Shown: positions 8,804 to 18,394 of the stretch, one piece after another
How positions within the stretch are numbered: position 1 is the stretch's first letter
How the letters are laid out: each line of letters begins with the position of its first letter
Assembly: GCA_947259575.1 (NCBI GenBank)
Contig: CAMYMU010000025.1
Span: 62,001 to 126,000, forward strand
Source of the DNA: an uncultured Ectothiorhodospiraceae bacterium
Lineage (GTDB): Bacteria > Pseudomonadota > Gammaproteobacteria > UBA6429 > Thiohalophilaceae
Direction: 5' to 3'
Length of the DNA stretch: 64,000 bases
Position numbers and translations under genes: made by a program
Notes under the pieces: generated by a model
Databases searched by the model: none
What the model was told of the DNA's origin: nothing
What the model saw: the letters and a program-made list of their open reading frames with translations, nothing else

Positions 8804-11800
8804 ATGGTTCAGGTCAGATTTAAAACGGTTAATTCGAGTCTCTATTTTCAAAAGCTTAATGTGAGTTCGCCAATCATGGCGATGATTGTGCTGGTGCTGA
8901 GTTTATCGATTGGTATCATTTCACTATCACCATTGGCGCATGCCGAGATAGCTGCAGTGCCATCTGAGCAATCCGCAGAACTACAACTCACCGACAAGGA
9001 ACGTGAGTGGCTCGCGGCCCATCCCACAGTCAGCTTTACCGGCGATCCAAACTGGTTGCCTTATGAGGCATTTGATAGTGATGGTAATTATATAGGTATT
9101 GTTGCTGAGCACCTTGAGCTCATCAACAAGGCCACTGGTCTGCAATTTGAGATGAGTCCAAGTAAGACCTGGACCGAGTCGACTGAGAAGGCAAAACAGG
9201 GCGTGGTTGATGTTCTCTCAGAGACCGATGATTCAGATTTAAAATCCCATCTCGACTTTACAGATCCATATATTTCGAATCCTATTGTAATGGCGATGCA
9301 TTGGCATGAAAGCAGCGCAGATCACCGCCACGATCATTTTGTCGAAGGCATTGATGAGTTAAAAAACCATAAAATCGCACTGATTAAAGATTATGGTTAC
9401 GCTGCAAAGATACGTCGAAAATATTCTCACATTGATTTTATAACCGTTGATGATATTCAGCATGGCCTGCTAGCTGTCTCGACCGGTGAAGTAGATGCAT
9501 TACTCTGTACACTAGCACTTTGTAGTTACACTATTTCTGAGCTTGGACTAAATAATGTCAGGATAAGCGGCAGGACTGAATTTGATACTAAATTAGCCCT
9601 GGGTGTACAAAAAAATCTCCCGATTTTACATTCAATCTTAAACAAAGCGATTGCCACCATCACACGAGATCAACAACAGGTCATTCTTGATAAGTGGATA
9701 AAACAGAAATTTGAAGACAAGACCGATTACACGTTGGTCTATCAAATACTCATCGTTGCCGCGATCTTGATTGCTGTATTTGCATTTTGGAATCGACGTC
9801 TTGCCAGTGAGATTAGTCTAAGAACTGAGACCGAAAAAGAGCTGAAGTCAGCAGAAGAGACCTTACGAATTTCACAACAGCGTTTGTTATTGCATCGAGA
9901 GCATACCCCGTTAGCAGTGGTGGAATGGAATACCGATTTTGAGATCGTCGGTTGGAACAAATCTGCGCAGCGCATTTTTGGCTTTACTCAACAAGAGGTG
10001 CTTGGACAACATATCACTAATAATATATTGCCAGATATTGAACGCGAGGCAGTTGATAAAGTATGGGAAGATTTGTTGAAGAATCGTGGCGGCATGCGCA
10101 GTACCAATGAAAATATTACTAAGGATGGTCGCAGCATACTCTGTGAATGGTACAACACTCCTTTGGTGAATGAAGAAGGCGAGGTAATTGGTGTTGCCTC
10201 GTTGGTAGACGATATAACAGATCGTAAAAGAGCGGAGGAGAATTTACGTCTTTCTTCCTTAGTACTTGAGAGCAGCAGTGAAGGCATGGTAGTTACGGAT
10301 TCAGATAACAAGATCATTGCTATCAACCCGGCTTATACAAAAATTACAGGCTATGAGTTAGACGAAGTTATTGGTAAAGATCCTGGTGAATTCGCTTCAG
10401 GCCGGCATGACAAAGCCTTTTATAGTGACATGTGGAATCAGCTTGAGACAAAAGGGCAGTGGCAGGGCGAAATCTGGGATAAGCATAAGGACGGCCATGA
10501 CTACGCACTATGGTATACCATTAATACTATTAATGGTGAAGATGGTAGTGTGCAGCGATATGTCGCGATGTTTTCAGATATTACCGAGCGAAAATTATCA
10601 GAGGAGATGATCTGGAGGCAGGCAAACTTCGATGAACTGACGGGTTTGCCAAACAGGAATATGTTCCATGATCGCCTAGAGCATGAAGTCATTAAGTCAA
10701 CACGCGCTGGTTTGTCGCTTGCCTTACTGTTAATTGACCTTGATCAATTCAAAGATGTCAATGATACGCTGGGACATGATGTCGGTGATATTTTATTGCA
10801 GGAAGCTGCTAGTCGTATTAGTTCATGTGTGCGCGAGTCTGACACTGTTGCACGTTTGGGTGGTGATGAATTTACAGTGATTCTATCCGAATTAGAAACT
10901 AAGAATCATATTGAGGATGTTGCACAGAAAATTGTTAAATGCCTGACAGATGATTATCGAATTGGCGACGAATTAGTGCAGATATCTGGCAGTATCGGTA
11001 TTACTATGTATCCAAATGATACAAACGATGTCGATACGCTTATCAAGAATGCTGACCAGGCGATGTATGCGGCGAAGAAAAAAGGACGTAATCGTTTTAG
11101 CTATTTTACGCAATCATTGCAAGATGAAGCACATAATCGTTTGAAATTAAAAAATGATTTACGTGGCGCACTAAATTATGAGCAGTTCGTAGCGCATTTT
11201 CAGCCAATTGTCGATTTACGCTCTGGAAAAATATTCAAAGCAGAAGCACTACTTAGATGGCAGCACCCAGAACGCGGCATGGTTAGCCCAATGGATTTTA
11301 TCCCATTAGCAGAGGAAACAGGTTTTATCAACGAGATCGGAGACTGGGTGTTTAAGGAGTCTGCTCGTTGCGCACAAAGCTGGAGCAAAAAATTCGGTAG
11401 CGACTTTCAGGTCAGCGTTAACATGTCACCTGTGCAATTTAAGATCGAAGGTGAAGCCTTTGCCCTAGAGTGGTTCCAGTGCTTGAACGAGCTTGGAATA
11501 TCAGGCAAAAATATTGTTGTCGAAATTACCGAAAATTTACTGTTGAATGCTGAAACAAATGTAATCGATAAATTACTTTGGTTGCGTGATGCAGGCATTC
11601 AGGTGGCGATTGATGATTTCGGTACTGGTTATTCATCACTATCTTACTTAAAGAAATTTGATATCGATTATTTAAAAATCGATCGTGTCTTTGTGAAAAA
11701 TCTTGAGACGGATAAAAATGACATTGTGTTATGCGAGGCGATTATTGTGATGGCGCATAAGTTGGGTTTAAAAGTTATTGCCGAGGGCGTAGAGACAGAA

Positions 11801-11932
11801 GGTCAGAAAAAGTTGTTGGCCGATGCAGGCTGTGACTTTGCCCAGGGCTATCTTTATTCAAAACCAGTACCTGCAGATGAATTCGAGATTTTTTTAACTG
11901 CACAGCAGGAAAAGATGGCGGGCAATGGTTAA
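8804..11932 (+). CDS. periplasmic SBP_bac_3-PAS-PAS-GGDEF-EAL c-di-GMP enzyme
   Basis: This 1042-residue membrane protein has an N-terminal hydrophobic segment (about 22-47), a periplasmic solute-binding-protein family 3 domain (about 55-295), a transmembrane helix near 307-327, two PAS domains (about 355-475 and 480-600), a GGDEF domain with intact ARLGGDEF, and an EAL domain with EALLRW and DDFGTGYSSL. An RxxD I-site (RESD) sits exactly five residues before GGDEF, so product inhibition of the cyclase is possible. The EAL catalytic residues also look intact, giving a potentially bifunctional enzyme responding to an amino-acid-like ligand. It is monocistronic, convergent with gpsA. Confidence 0.9.
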   Translation: MVQVRFKTVNSSLYFQKLNVSSPIMAMIVLVLSLSIGIISLSPLAHAEIAAVPSEQSAELQLTDKEREWLAAHPTVSFTGDPNWLPYEAFDSDGNYIGIVAEHLELINKATGLQFEMSPSKTWTESTEKAKQGVVDVLSETDDSDLKSHLDFTDPYISNPIVMAMHWHESSADHRHDHFVEGIDELKNHKIALIKDYGYAAKIRRKYSHIDFITVDDIQHGLLAVSTGEVDALLCTLALCSYTISELGLNNVRISGRTEFDTKLALGVQKNLPILHSILNKAIATITRDQQQVILDKWIKQKFEDKTDYTLVYQILIVAAILIAVFAFWNRRLASEISLRTETEKELKSAEETLRISQQRLLLHREHTPLAVVEWNTDFEIVGWNKSAQRIFGFTQQEVLGQHITNNILPDIEREAVDKVWEDLLKNRGGMRSTNENITKDGRSILCEWYNTPLVNEEGEVIGVASLVDDITDRKRAEENLRLSSLVLESSSEGMVVTDSDNKIIAINPAYTKITGYELDEVIGKDPGEFASGRHDKAFYSDMWNQLETKGQWQGEIWDKHKDGHDYALWYTINTINGEDGSVQRYVAMFSDITERKLSEEMIWRQANFDELTGLPNRNMFHDRLEHEVIKSTRAGLSLALLLIDLDQFKDVNDTLGHDVGDILLQEAASRISSCVRESDTVARLGGDEFTVILSELETKNHIEDVAQKIVKCLTDDYRIGDELVQISGSIGITMYPNDTNDVDTLIKNADQAMYAAKKKGRNRFSYFTQSLQDEAHNRLKLKNDLRGALNYEQFVAHFQPIVDLRSGKIFKAEALLRWQHPERGMVSPMDFIPLAEETGFINEIGDWVFKESARCAQSWSKKFGSDFQVSVNMSPVQFKIEGEAFALEWFQCLNELGISGKNIVVEITENLLLNAETNVIDKLLWLRDAGIQVAIDDFGTGYSSLSYLKKFDIDYLKIDRVFVKNLETDKNDIVLCEAIIVMAHKLGLKVIAEGVETEGQKKLLADAGCDFAQGYLYSKPVPADEFEIFLTAQQEKMAGNG

Positions 11933-11951
11933 GCAGCTTTTGTCTTTTAAT

Positions 11952-12962
11952 CTAAGCTGTTTCTGGTTTCGGTGCGCGGTCCATCAAGATCTTCACAGCT
12001 TCCTTAGGTGCAAGTCCTTCATGTAGCACTTTGTATACCTGCTCAGTAATCGGCATATCGACATTATTGTCCTGTGCAAGTGAATAGATAGTTTCTGAGG
12101 TGCCAATACCTTCTATGACCTGACCGATATTCTGTTTGGCCTGCTCCAGATCCAGGCCTTTACCTAAAGCAAGACCGAAGCGTCGATTGCGTGACTGGTC
12201 ATCAGAACAGGTTAGAACCAGGTCGCCTAATCCGGATAGGCCCATAAAGGTCTCGCGCTGACCACCGAGTGCAACGCCAAGATGCATAATTTCATTGAGG
12301 CCACGTGTGATCAGCGCGGCACGGGTGTTGGTACCGAATCCCATTCCGTCAGCGATACCTGCGGCTATCGCCATAACATTTTTAGCCGCGCCACCAATTT
12401 CAACGCCGATGACATCATCACTGGTGTAAGTAAGAAAATTTTTGCTGTGCAGGGCAATAGCCAGTTCTTTGGCAAATTCTGCATCTTTGGATGCAACCGT
12501 TATTGCACCTGGCATATCGCGCGCGACTTCACCCGCGAAAGTAGGTCCGGAGACAGCTGCGATGGGAATCGCTGTTTGCAGTTCTTCAAGTACGATTTGA
12601 TGTAGTAGTTTGCGTGAGCCTTTCTCGAGGCCTTTTGTACCCCAGGAAAGACGGTGTTGATCTGTTAATAAGGGCTTTATCTTATGCAGCGTTTCACGAA
12701 ATGCATGAGAGGGTACGACTATTAAAATAGTCTTTGCCTTTGCCAGGCAGTCGTTTAAATCAGAAGAACAGACCAGGTTGTCATGAAATGCGATGCCAGG
12801 TAAAAAGCGCTCATTGCTGCGCGATTTCTGCATGGCCTCCACATGTTCAGGTCTGTGCGACCAGAGGTGAGTTTCATGTCCAGCCCGTGCTAGTTGCATA
12901 GCGAGTGCTGTTCCCCAGGAGCCGGCACCCAGAACAGAAAAGATATGTGAGTTGGCTTCCAT
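11952..12962 (-). CDS. gpsA: glycerol-3-phosphate dehydrogenase [NAD(P)+]
   Basis: This 336-residue cytosolic enzyme reduces dihydroxyacetone phosphate to sn-glycerol 3-phosphate for phospholipid synthesis. The Rossmann motif GAGSWGTALA is near the N-terminus, and the family signatures KNVMAIAAGIADGMGFGTN and GLSGLGDLVLTC are present. It closes the secB operon: it starts 12 bases after secB, an arrangement common in gammaproteobacteria. Confidence 0.97.
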   Translation of the reverse strand: MEANSHIFSVLGAGSWGTALAMQLARAGHETHLWSHRPEHVEAMQKSRSNERFLPGIAFHDNLVCSSDLNDCLAKAKTILIVVPSHAFRETLHKIKPLLTDQHRLSWGTKGLEKGSRKLLHQIVLEELQTAIPIAAVSGPTFAGEVARDMPGAITVASKDAEFAKELAIALHSKNFLTYTSDDVIGVEIGGAAKNVMAIAAGIADGMGFGTNTRAALITRGLNEIMHLGVALGGQRETFMGLSGLGDLVLTCSDDQSRNRRFGLALGKGLDLEQAKQNIGQVIEGIGTSETIYSLAQDNNVDMPITEQVYKVLHEGLAPKEAVKILMDRAPKPETA

Positions 12963-12974
12963 GCAGAGAGCGAC

Positions 12975-13457
12975 TTAATTAACGGTTTCTGTCTCTGAAG
13001 CCTGGGCTTGTTGCATATGTTGCTGGTAGAGCGCATCAAAGTTAATCGGCGCGAGCAACAGCTGTGGAAAGCCGCCACGAGTGACGATGTCAGAAACAGC
13101 TTCACGTGCATAGGGGAACAGTATGTTTGGGCAAAAGCTTCCTAACATGCCATGTAAATCTTCATCCGAGAATCCCTCGATTGAGAAAATACCGGCTTGA
13201 TGAATTTCACAAAGGTAAGCTGTGTTTTCTCCGAGTTTAGCCGTTACTGTCAATGATAAAACGACTTCATAAGTGTTTTCACCAATAGGGCTGGCATTGG
13301 TATTTAGGTCCAGGTTATTTTGTGGCTCCCACTTCTCAGTAAAAGTCTTGGGCGAATTAGGTGATTCAAATGAAATATCTTTAGTATAGATCTTTTGAAT
13401 ATTGAATTGACCTTGCTGTTCTGCATTGCCCTCTGTGCTTTCTTGCGATTCGCTCAT
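12975..13457 (-). CDS. secB: protein-export chaperone SecB
   Basis: This 160-residue protein holds precursor proteins unfolded and delivers them to SecA. Family motifs include [13 protein letters not shown] and [14 protein letters not shown] followed by [11 protein letters not shown]. It lies between trxC and gpsA on the same strand. The N-terminal 20 residues are rich in Ser, Glu and Gln and are more variable, as usual. Confidence 0.96.
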   Translation of the reverse strand: MSESQESTEGNAEQQGQFNIQKIYTKDISFESPNSPKTFTEKWEPQNNLDLNTNASPIGENTYEVVLSLTVTAKLGENTAYLCEIHQAGIFSIEGFSDEDLHGMLGSFCPNILFPYAREAVSDIVTRGGFPQLLLAPINFDALYQQHMQQAQASETETVN

Positions 13458-13506
13458 GGTATTGTTCTCTATTAGTTATTCTATGATTTGGTTGTACTGA
13501 CTTATT

Positions 13507-13935
13507 TTATGTCCTGGCCCACTGTTTCAGACTATTTAAATCCATTGCACCCGCGCTACGGTTTACTTCCTGTCCATTTTTAAACTTGGCTATGGTGGGG
13601 ATGCTACGTATTGCGTATTGCCCTGCCAGGTTTTGTTCCGTTTCTGTATTTACTTTTGCAAGTATAAATTGCGTGCTTAGATCTTGTGCGGCTTGCTCAA
13701 ATACTGGTGCCATCATTTTGCATGGACCACACCAGGGTGCCCAAAAGTCAACGACAACTGGCAAGTCATTGCGGGTAATAAACTTTGTAAATGTTGTCTG
13801 GTCTAGCTCGACTGGTTTGCCTGAAAATAAAACTTGCTGACACTTGCCGCATTTACCACCAGCCTTAAGCTTGTCTGCAGGAAGGCGGTTAGTACTATGA
13901 CAATGTGGACAGACAACGTGGATCGATTCTGACAT
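13507..13935 (-). CDS. trxC: thioredoxin 2
   Basis: This 142-residue thioredoxin has the N-terminal zinc-binding extension with two CxxC pairs (CPHC and CGKC) and the active site WCGPCKMMAP. It reduces protein disulfides in the cytosol; E. coli TrxC belongs to the OxyR regulon. It lies between grxC and secB in a thiol-redox gene cluster. Confidence 0.95.
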   Translation of the reverse strand: MSESIHVVCPHCHSTNRLPADKLKAGGKCGKCQQVLFSGKPVELDQTTFTKFITRNDLPVVVDFWAPWCGPCKMMAPVFEQAAQDLSTQFILAKVNTETEQNLAGQYAIRSIPTIAKFKNGQEVNRSAGAMDLNSLKQWART

Positions 13936-13952
13936 ATGATTCTCGCGTTGAC

Positions 13953-14210
13953 TTAGTCCAGTCCAAGTTTTGCGTCGAGTTCGCCCTGAGCTTCCAGGTG
14001 ATATAAGTCATCACAACCACCAATGTGGTCGTCATCTATGAATATTTGTGGAACGCTGCTGCGTCCCGATAATTCCATCATCTCTTTGCGTCTTTCTGTC
14101 TCTACATCGACGCGAATTTCATTGTATTCCATGCCTTTTTGCTCGAGTAACATTTTGGCACGCGTGCAGTAAGGACAAAAAAGTGTGCTGTAAATATTTA
14201 TCTTTGCCAT
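13953..14210 (-). CDS. grxC: glutaredoxin 3
   Basis: This 85-residue class I glutaredoxin has the dithiol active site CPYC at residues 12-15, the GSH-binding SVPQIFIDD segment and GGCDDLYHLE. It reduces disulfides and glutathionylated proteins using glutathione. It lies 6 bases from the rhodanese gene and 17 from trxC, so the cluster is very likely one transcript. Confidence 0.95.
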   Translation of the reverse strand: MAKINIYSTLFCPYCTRAKMLLEQKGMEYNEIRVDVETERRKEMMELSGRSSVPQIFIDDDHIGGCDDLYHLEAQGELDAKLGLD

Positions 14211-14216
14211 TCGTAT

Positions 14217-14642
14217 CTACTTCTTGGTAAGGGGGAGATTATCTGCTTGCCATGCGGTGACACCACCGCTTAGGTTATAAACTTGTTCAAAACCTTCTTT
14301 CTTAAGCATTGCGCATGCCTGTCCGGAACGCTGTCCAGTTTTACAGCCGACGATAACGGGTTTTGATTTGTATTTTTCCAACTCTTTAAGGCGATCCTTT
14401 AGGTAGCTTAAAGGAACGTGGACAGAGTTTATGATATGGCCGCCGGCATACTCGTTGTCTTCGCGCACATCGACAACAATCGCATCTTCACGATTGATTA
14501 GCTGGGTGGCAATGGCCGGGTTCGCATTTTTGTAACCCCGCAGGCGGGCACCGATAAAGCTGTAAATAACCATTATAAACAGCGCAATCCATGCAGCGCT
14601 GAGGATATAGTGATTACCTATGAATTCAATAAATTGTTCCAT
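14217..14642 (-). CDS. membrane-anchored rhodanese-like sulfurtransferase (YibN type)
   Basis: This 141-residue protein has one N-terminal membrane helix (about 11-30) and a rhodanese domain whose catalytic cysteine is in the loop VGCKTGQRSGQA. Single-domain rhodaneses carry persulfide on that cysteine. YibN is the usual neighbour of grxC-secB in gammaproteobacteria. Here it is the first gene downstream of a two-cysteine ArsR regulator, which recalls the E. coli ygaV-ygaP pair (persulfide sensor and membrane rhodanese). Confidence 0.9.
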   Translation of the reverse strand: MEQFIEFIGNHYILSAAWIALFIMVIYSFIGARLRGYKNANPAIATQLINREDAIVVDVREDNEYAGGHIINSVHVPLSYLKDRLKELEKYKSKPVIVGCKTGQRSGQACAMLKKEGFEQVYNLSGGVTAWQADNLPLTKK

Positions 14643-14662
14643 ACCAATTTGCCTAAATTGTT

Positions 14663-14704
14663 TGTCATTAATTTGTCATTAAAATGACATGAGAGTACAT
14701 GACA
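14663..14704. promoter_or_regulatory. candidate operator: repeated TGTCAT/ATGACA half-sites
   Basis: The 16-base palindrome TGTCATTAAAATGACA occupies 14674..14689. A further TGTCATTA lies just before it (14663..14670) and another ATGACA follows near 14699. The array lies 20-60 bases upstream of the rhodanese start, between that gene and the ArsR-type regulator. It is a plausible binding site for that regulator. Confidence 0.5.
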
Positions 14705-14784
14705 CTAGTTTAATGTGTATTACGTGGGTGAAATTCAAGTCCGTGGCCGTGATGGCCAGTGACGTGATTCAACAGAATGTGTTG

Positions 14785-15108
14785 TTAGTCATCCAGACCG
14801 GTGCTACAGAAAACTTCACGCATCATACCGATTAAACGCAATGTCCTTTGATCACCAACCTTATAATAAACGCGGTTTGCATCTTTGCGTGCAGATAATA
14901 TTCCCTTGTCACGCAAAATAGCGAGATGCTGTGAAATATTGCTCTGCGAGGTTCCGACGTGTTCAACAATATCCTGTACGCTGATTTCACTGTCACCTAA
15001 AGTACATAAAATTTTCAGACGCAGTGGGTGTGACATTGCTTTAAGTGATCGGGAGGCGCGGTCGATATCTTCATCACGCGTTATCAGACCTTCTAGTTCT
15101 TCCATCAT
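14785..15108 (-). CDS. ArsR/SmtB-family repressor, probable persulfide sensor (YgaV/SqrR/BigR type)
   Basis: This 107-residue winged-helix protein contains LKAMSHPLRLKILCTLGDSE and recognition helix QSNISQHLAILRDKG. Two cysteines (Cys35 at the end of the LKIL helix and Cys101 near the C-terminus in EVFCSTG) sit where YgaV, SqrR and BigR have their persulfide-sensing pair; no metal-site ELCVCDL motif is present. It lies upstream of rhodanese-grxC-trxC on the same strand with candidate operators between, so reactive-sulfur control of that operon is a reasonable inference. The start is one of two adjacent ATGs (15108 or 15105); the GTG at 15120 lacks a ribosome-binding site. Confidence 0.85.
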   Translation of the reverse strand: MMEELEGLITRDEDIDRASRSLKAMSHPLRLKILCTLGDSEISVQDIVEHVGTSQSNISQHLAILRDKGILSARKDANRVYYKVGDQRTLRLIGMMREVFCSTGLDD

Positions 15109-15390
15109 AGGGTACACCAAGTGGTTAGGACGATTTAATTATGGGATCGACCTGCAGATTCTTACACAGGTGCCCTTTATTAACAAAACATTATACAATA
15201 ATCTACCGTTTGAGAAGGCTATTAACACTATTTTTACCGAGTATTTCAAAAAGATTTTGTGATATCATGCTAACTACTTGTTTTAATTGAATTTTCATGA
15301 TTTTGTAATGCATCAAATTATGAATTAGACTCTGTCTAAATCGATTGGTGTTTTTAATATTTTATTAATGAAATAAAGAACTTAGATTAA

Positions 15391-16953
15391 ATGTCAGATT
15401 ACGCAAAACCGATGCTCCTGATTATCCTGGATGGCTTTGGCTATTCAGAGGAAACCGAGGCGAATGCTATTGCAGCCGCCAAAAAACCTACCTGGGATAA
15501 GCTATGGGCGAAATACCCTCATACCTTTATTAATGGATCGGGCGCCTCGGTTGGCCTGCCAGCTGACCAAATGGGTAATTCTGAGGTAGGGCACCTGAAT
15601 CTTGGCGCAGGCCGGGTGGTTTACCAGGAATACACCCGAGTTGATCGCTCGATTAAAACCGGCTCGTTCTTTACCAATCAAACCCTGGTGGATGCTGTTC
15701 AGAAGGCAGTGGACAATAATAAAGCTGTGCATATTATGGGCCTGCTCTCTCCCGGCGGTGTACATAGCCACGAGAACCACATCCATGCCATGGCGGAAAT
15801 GGCGGCCAAGCAAGGCGCGAAAAAAATATATGTGCATGCATTTCTTGACGGCCGCGATACTGCACCGAAGAGTGCAGGTGATTCTATCAAGAAGATGGAT
15901 GCAAAATTTACTGAGCTGGGTGTTGGACGTATTGCCTCGATTATAGGTCGCTACTTCGCGATGGACCGAGATCATCGCTGGCCACGCATCCAGCGATCCT
16001 ATGATGTGATGACCTTAGGCAAGGCCGATTTCCAGGCCGAGACGGCACTGGGTGGATTAGGTGCTGCCTATAATCGTGATGAAACAGATGAGTTTGTGCA
16101 GGCCACCGCGATAGTCCCCGAGGGTGAAAAACCCGTTTGTATAGAAGACGGTGATAGTGTCATCTTTATGAATTATCGATCCGACCGGGCCCGGCAGATT
16201 ACGCGCCCCTTTATTGAGCCAGATTTTGATGCTTTCGAACGTGAGGCGACCCCAAAGCTGGGTGTGTTTGCGTCTTTAACTGAATATAAATCAGATTTTG
16301 ATGTACCAGTGGCTTACCCACCTGAGCGACTGCACAATGTGTTTGGTGAATATGTCAGTAGCCTCGGACTAAACCAGTTACGTATTGCAGAAACAGAGAA
16401 ATATGCGCATGTCACTTTCTTTTTTAATGGTGGTCGTGAAGAGCCGTTTGAATTTGAAGATCGTGTATTGATTAATTCTCCCAATGTTCCAACCTACGAT
16501 TTGCAGCCTGAAATGTGTGCACCTGAGCTAACCGTTAAACTGGTTGAAGCAATTGAAGGTGGTAACTACGATACGATTATCTGTAATTTTGCCAACCCGG
16601 ACATGGTCGGTCACACCGGTAATTTTAATGCGACCGTAAAGGCCATCGAGGCCATTGATGAATGTCTAAGTCACATCTATAAAGCGATAAAAAGGACAGA
16701 TGGTGAGATGATCATCACCGCCGATCATGGTAATGCCGAGATGATGATGAATCCGGAGACGGGACAGGCGCACACGGCACATACTACTAATTTGGTACCT
16801 CTTATCTATGTTGGACGAGATTTACCATTGGTAAATCAGGGTGTGTTATCAGATATTACACCGACCATGCTTGAACTCATGGGGCTCGAACAGCCAGGTG
16901 AAATGAGCGGCCACTCCCTGATCCTGAAACAAGCTGAAACTGCCGAAACATAG
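15391..16953 (+). CDS. gpmI: 2,3-bisphosphoglycerate-independent phosphoglycerate mutase
   Basis: This 520-residue alkaline-phosphatase-superfamily enzyme interconverts 3- and 2-phosphoglycerate using two Mn2+ ions. Its nucleophilic serine is in [11 protein letters not shown]; metal ligands appear in [29 protein letters not shown] and [10 protein letters not shown]. It is transcribed divergently from the ArsR gene across 282 AT-rich bases in which I see no further gene. Confidence 0.97.
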   Translation: MSDYAKPMLLIILDGFGYSEETEANAIAAAKKPTWDKLWAKYPHTFINGSGASVGLPADQMGNSEVGHLNLGAGRVVYQEYTRVDRSIKTGSFFTNQTLVDAVQKAVDNNKAVHIMGLLSPGGVHSHENHIHAMAEMAAKQGAKKIYVHAFLDGRDTAPKSAGDSIKKMDAKFTELGVGRIASIIGRYFAMDRDHRWPRIQRSYDVMTLGKADFQAETALGGLGAAYNRDETDEFVQATAIVPEGEKPVCIEDGDSVIFMNYRSDRARQITRPFIEPDFDAFEREATPKLGVFASLTEYKSDFDVPVAYPPERLHNVFGEYVSSLGLNQLRIAETEKYAHVTFFFNGGREEPFEFEDRVLINSPNVPTYDLQPEMCAPELTVKLVEAIEGGNYDTIICNFANPDMVGHTGNFNATVKAIEAIDECLSHIYKAIKRTDGEMIITADHGNAEMMMNPETGQAHTAHTTNLVPLIYVGRDLPLVNQGVLSDITPTMLELMGLEQPGEMSGHSLILKQAETAET

Positions 16954-17054
16954 GCCGCGATAATTCTGTTTGAGCTACTATTGCAGCATAAAACTACCTC
17001 AACGGCTAATCTGGCGCTATACCTTTAGCGCTCAACTCGGTTACACTGGCTTGC

Positions 17055-18281
17055 ATGTTTCAGATTGGAAACACACCTCAATTGGGTCTCAAGACGACTC
17101 TTCGTAAAGCGCTTGTCAGCGTTAGTCTGGTTTGTCTATTGTCATTGCCGGCACCCTGGTTACTACCGGGAAGTCCATCGGGGTTTGCTTTAGCCGATAG
17201 TGATGATGAGGAACAACAGGCCGCGCTTGATAAAGTGCGTCGTGACATCGGCAAAATGCAGAAGGAGATTCGAAAGACTCAGCTGCTGCATGACTCGGTT
17301 CAAAAAGAAGTACTAAAACTCGAAATAGAACTGGCACGAATTCAAAAAGATCTTAAAGTCGTTAAGCGCAAAATTCGTAGTGAACAATCCAAGCTCAGTA
17401 AACTTTATCGTAAAAGAAAGTCACTGAAAAAAGATCTCAAAGCTCAGCATAAATTGCTGGCTGGCCAGGTGCGATCTGCTTTCATGATGGGCCGCCAGGA
17501 ATATATCAAGATCATTCTCAACCTTGAAGATTCATCGTCGGTTGGGCGTACTATGACCTACTACGATTATTTTAACCGAGCCCGTATTAATCGTATTGAG
17601 CATTCACGTAACACGCTTGTCTCATTGCAGACTGTCGAAGCCAATATTAAGAAACAAACCGCGAAACTTAAGCAGACCCGTGAACAATATTCCAAAAAGC
17701 AAAAAGAGCTAAAGGCTGTTTCTAAATCACGTGCCGTCGTGGTGGCAAGTCTACATTCGGAATTAGTTGATAAAGAAAAGGATTTATCACAGTTGCAGGA
17801 AGATGAGCGACACCTGCAAAAGTTAATAACCGATCTGGATCAGGCCATTCCCGATATTTTGACGGACCCAGGCAAACGTACCCCATTTGCAAAGCTAAAA
17901 GGAAAGCTGCGTTGGCCGACAAAAGGGAAGTTAAATGCACTTTATGGAAAACGCCGTAACTCGAGCAAGGTGAAATGGACTGGCGTCATGATCAGGGCCA
18001 ATAGTGGCAGTGATGTAAAAGCGGTTTCACATGGTCGAGTTGCTTTTGCCGACTTCCTGCGTGGCTATGGTCTGCTGCTGATCATTGATCATGGCGATGG
18101 CTACATGAGTTTGTACGGTCATAATCAGGCTATATATAAAGAGATTGGAGAATGGGTCGAAGCTGGCGAGCTCATCTCGAGTGTGGGCACCAGCGGTGGC
18201 CAGCAACATGCGGGCCTGTATTTTGAGATTCGACACAACGGTAAGCCAACTAATCCGGTACGCTGGTGTCGAAGGGGTTAA
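17055..18281 (+). CDS. envC: EnvC-like murein hydrolase activator (degenerate LytM)
   Basis: This 408-residue periplasmic protein has a signal segment (about 15-47), long coiled coils (about 50-280) and a C-terminal M23/LytM domain (about 300-405). The peptidase sites are altered: the first metal motif (HxxGxD in active enzymes) reads KWTGVMI, and the HxH pair reads LYFEIR, so it should be catalytically dead, as EnvC is. EnvC activates amidases AmiA/AmiB at the septum. The order envC-ctpA-yibQ is a conserved gammaproteobacterial cluster downstream of gpmI. Confidence 0.92.
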   Translation: MFQIGNTPQLGLKTTLRKALVSVSLVCLLSLPAPWLLPGSPSGFALADSDDEEQQAALDKVRRDIGKMQKEIRKTQLLHDSVQKEVLKLEIELARIQKDLKVVKRKIRSEQSKLSKLYRKRKSLKKDLKAQHKLLAGQVRSAFMMGRQEYIKIILNLEDSSSVGRTMTYYDYFNRARINRIEHSRNTLVSLQTVEANIKKQTAKLKQTREQYSKKQKELKAVSKSRAVVVASLHSELVDKEKDLSQLQEDERHLQKLITDLDQAIPDILTDPGKRTPFAKLKGKLRWPTKGKLNALYGKRRNSSKVKWTGVMIRANSGSDVKAVSHGRVAFADFLRGYGLLLIIDHGDGYMSLYGHNQAIYKEIGEWVEAGELISSVGTSGGQQHAGLYFEIRHNGKPTNPVRWCRRG

Positions 18282-18394
18282 GAGTAGCAGGCTGGGCTGA
18301 GGAGCAATTTTAGCTGTATTAGCGGCTTATAAATGCTATAAACTATTGTTTTGGAAGTATGAATTTAGGGGCCGAGTGCCTGAGGAATTGTTGT

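Noticed and set aside
17055-18281. Active M23 endopeptidase
   Set aside because: Metal-ligand positions are replaced (KWTGVMI and LYFEIR), so the protein is an EnvC-like activator rather than a hydrolase.
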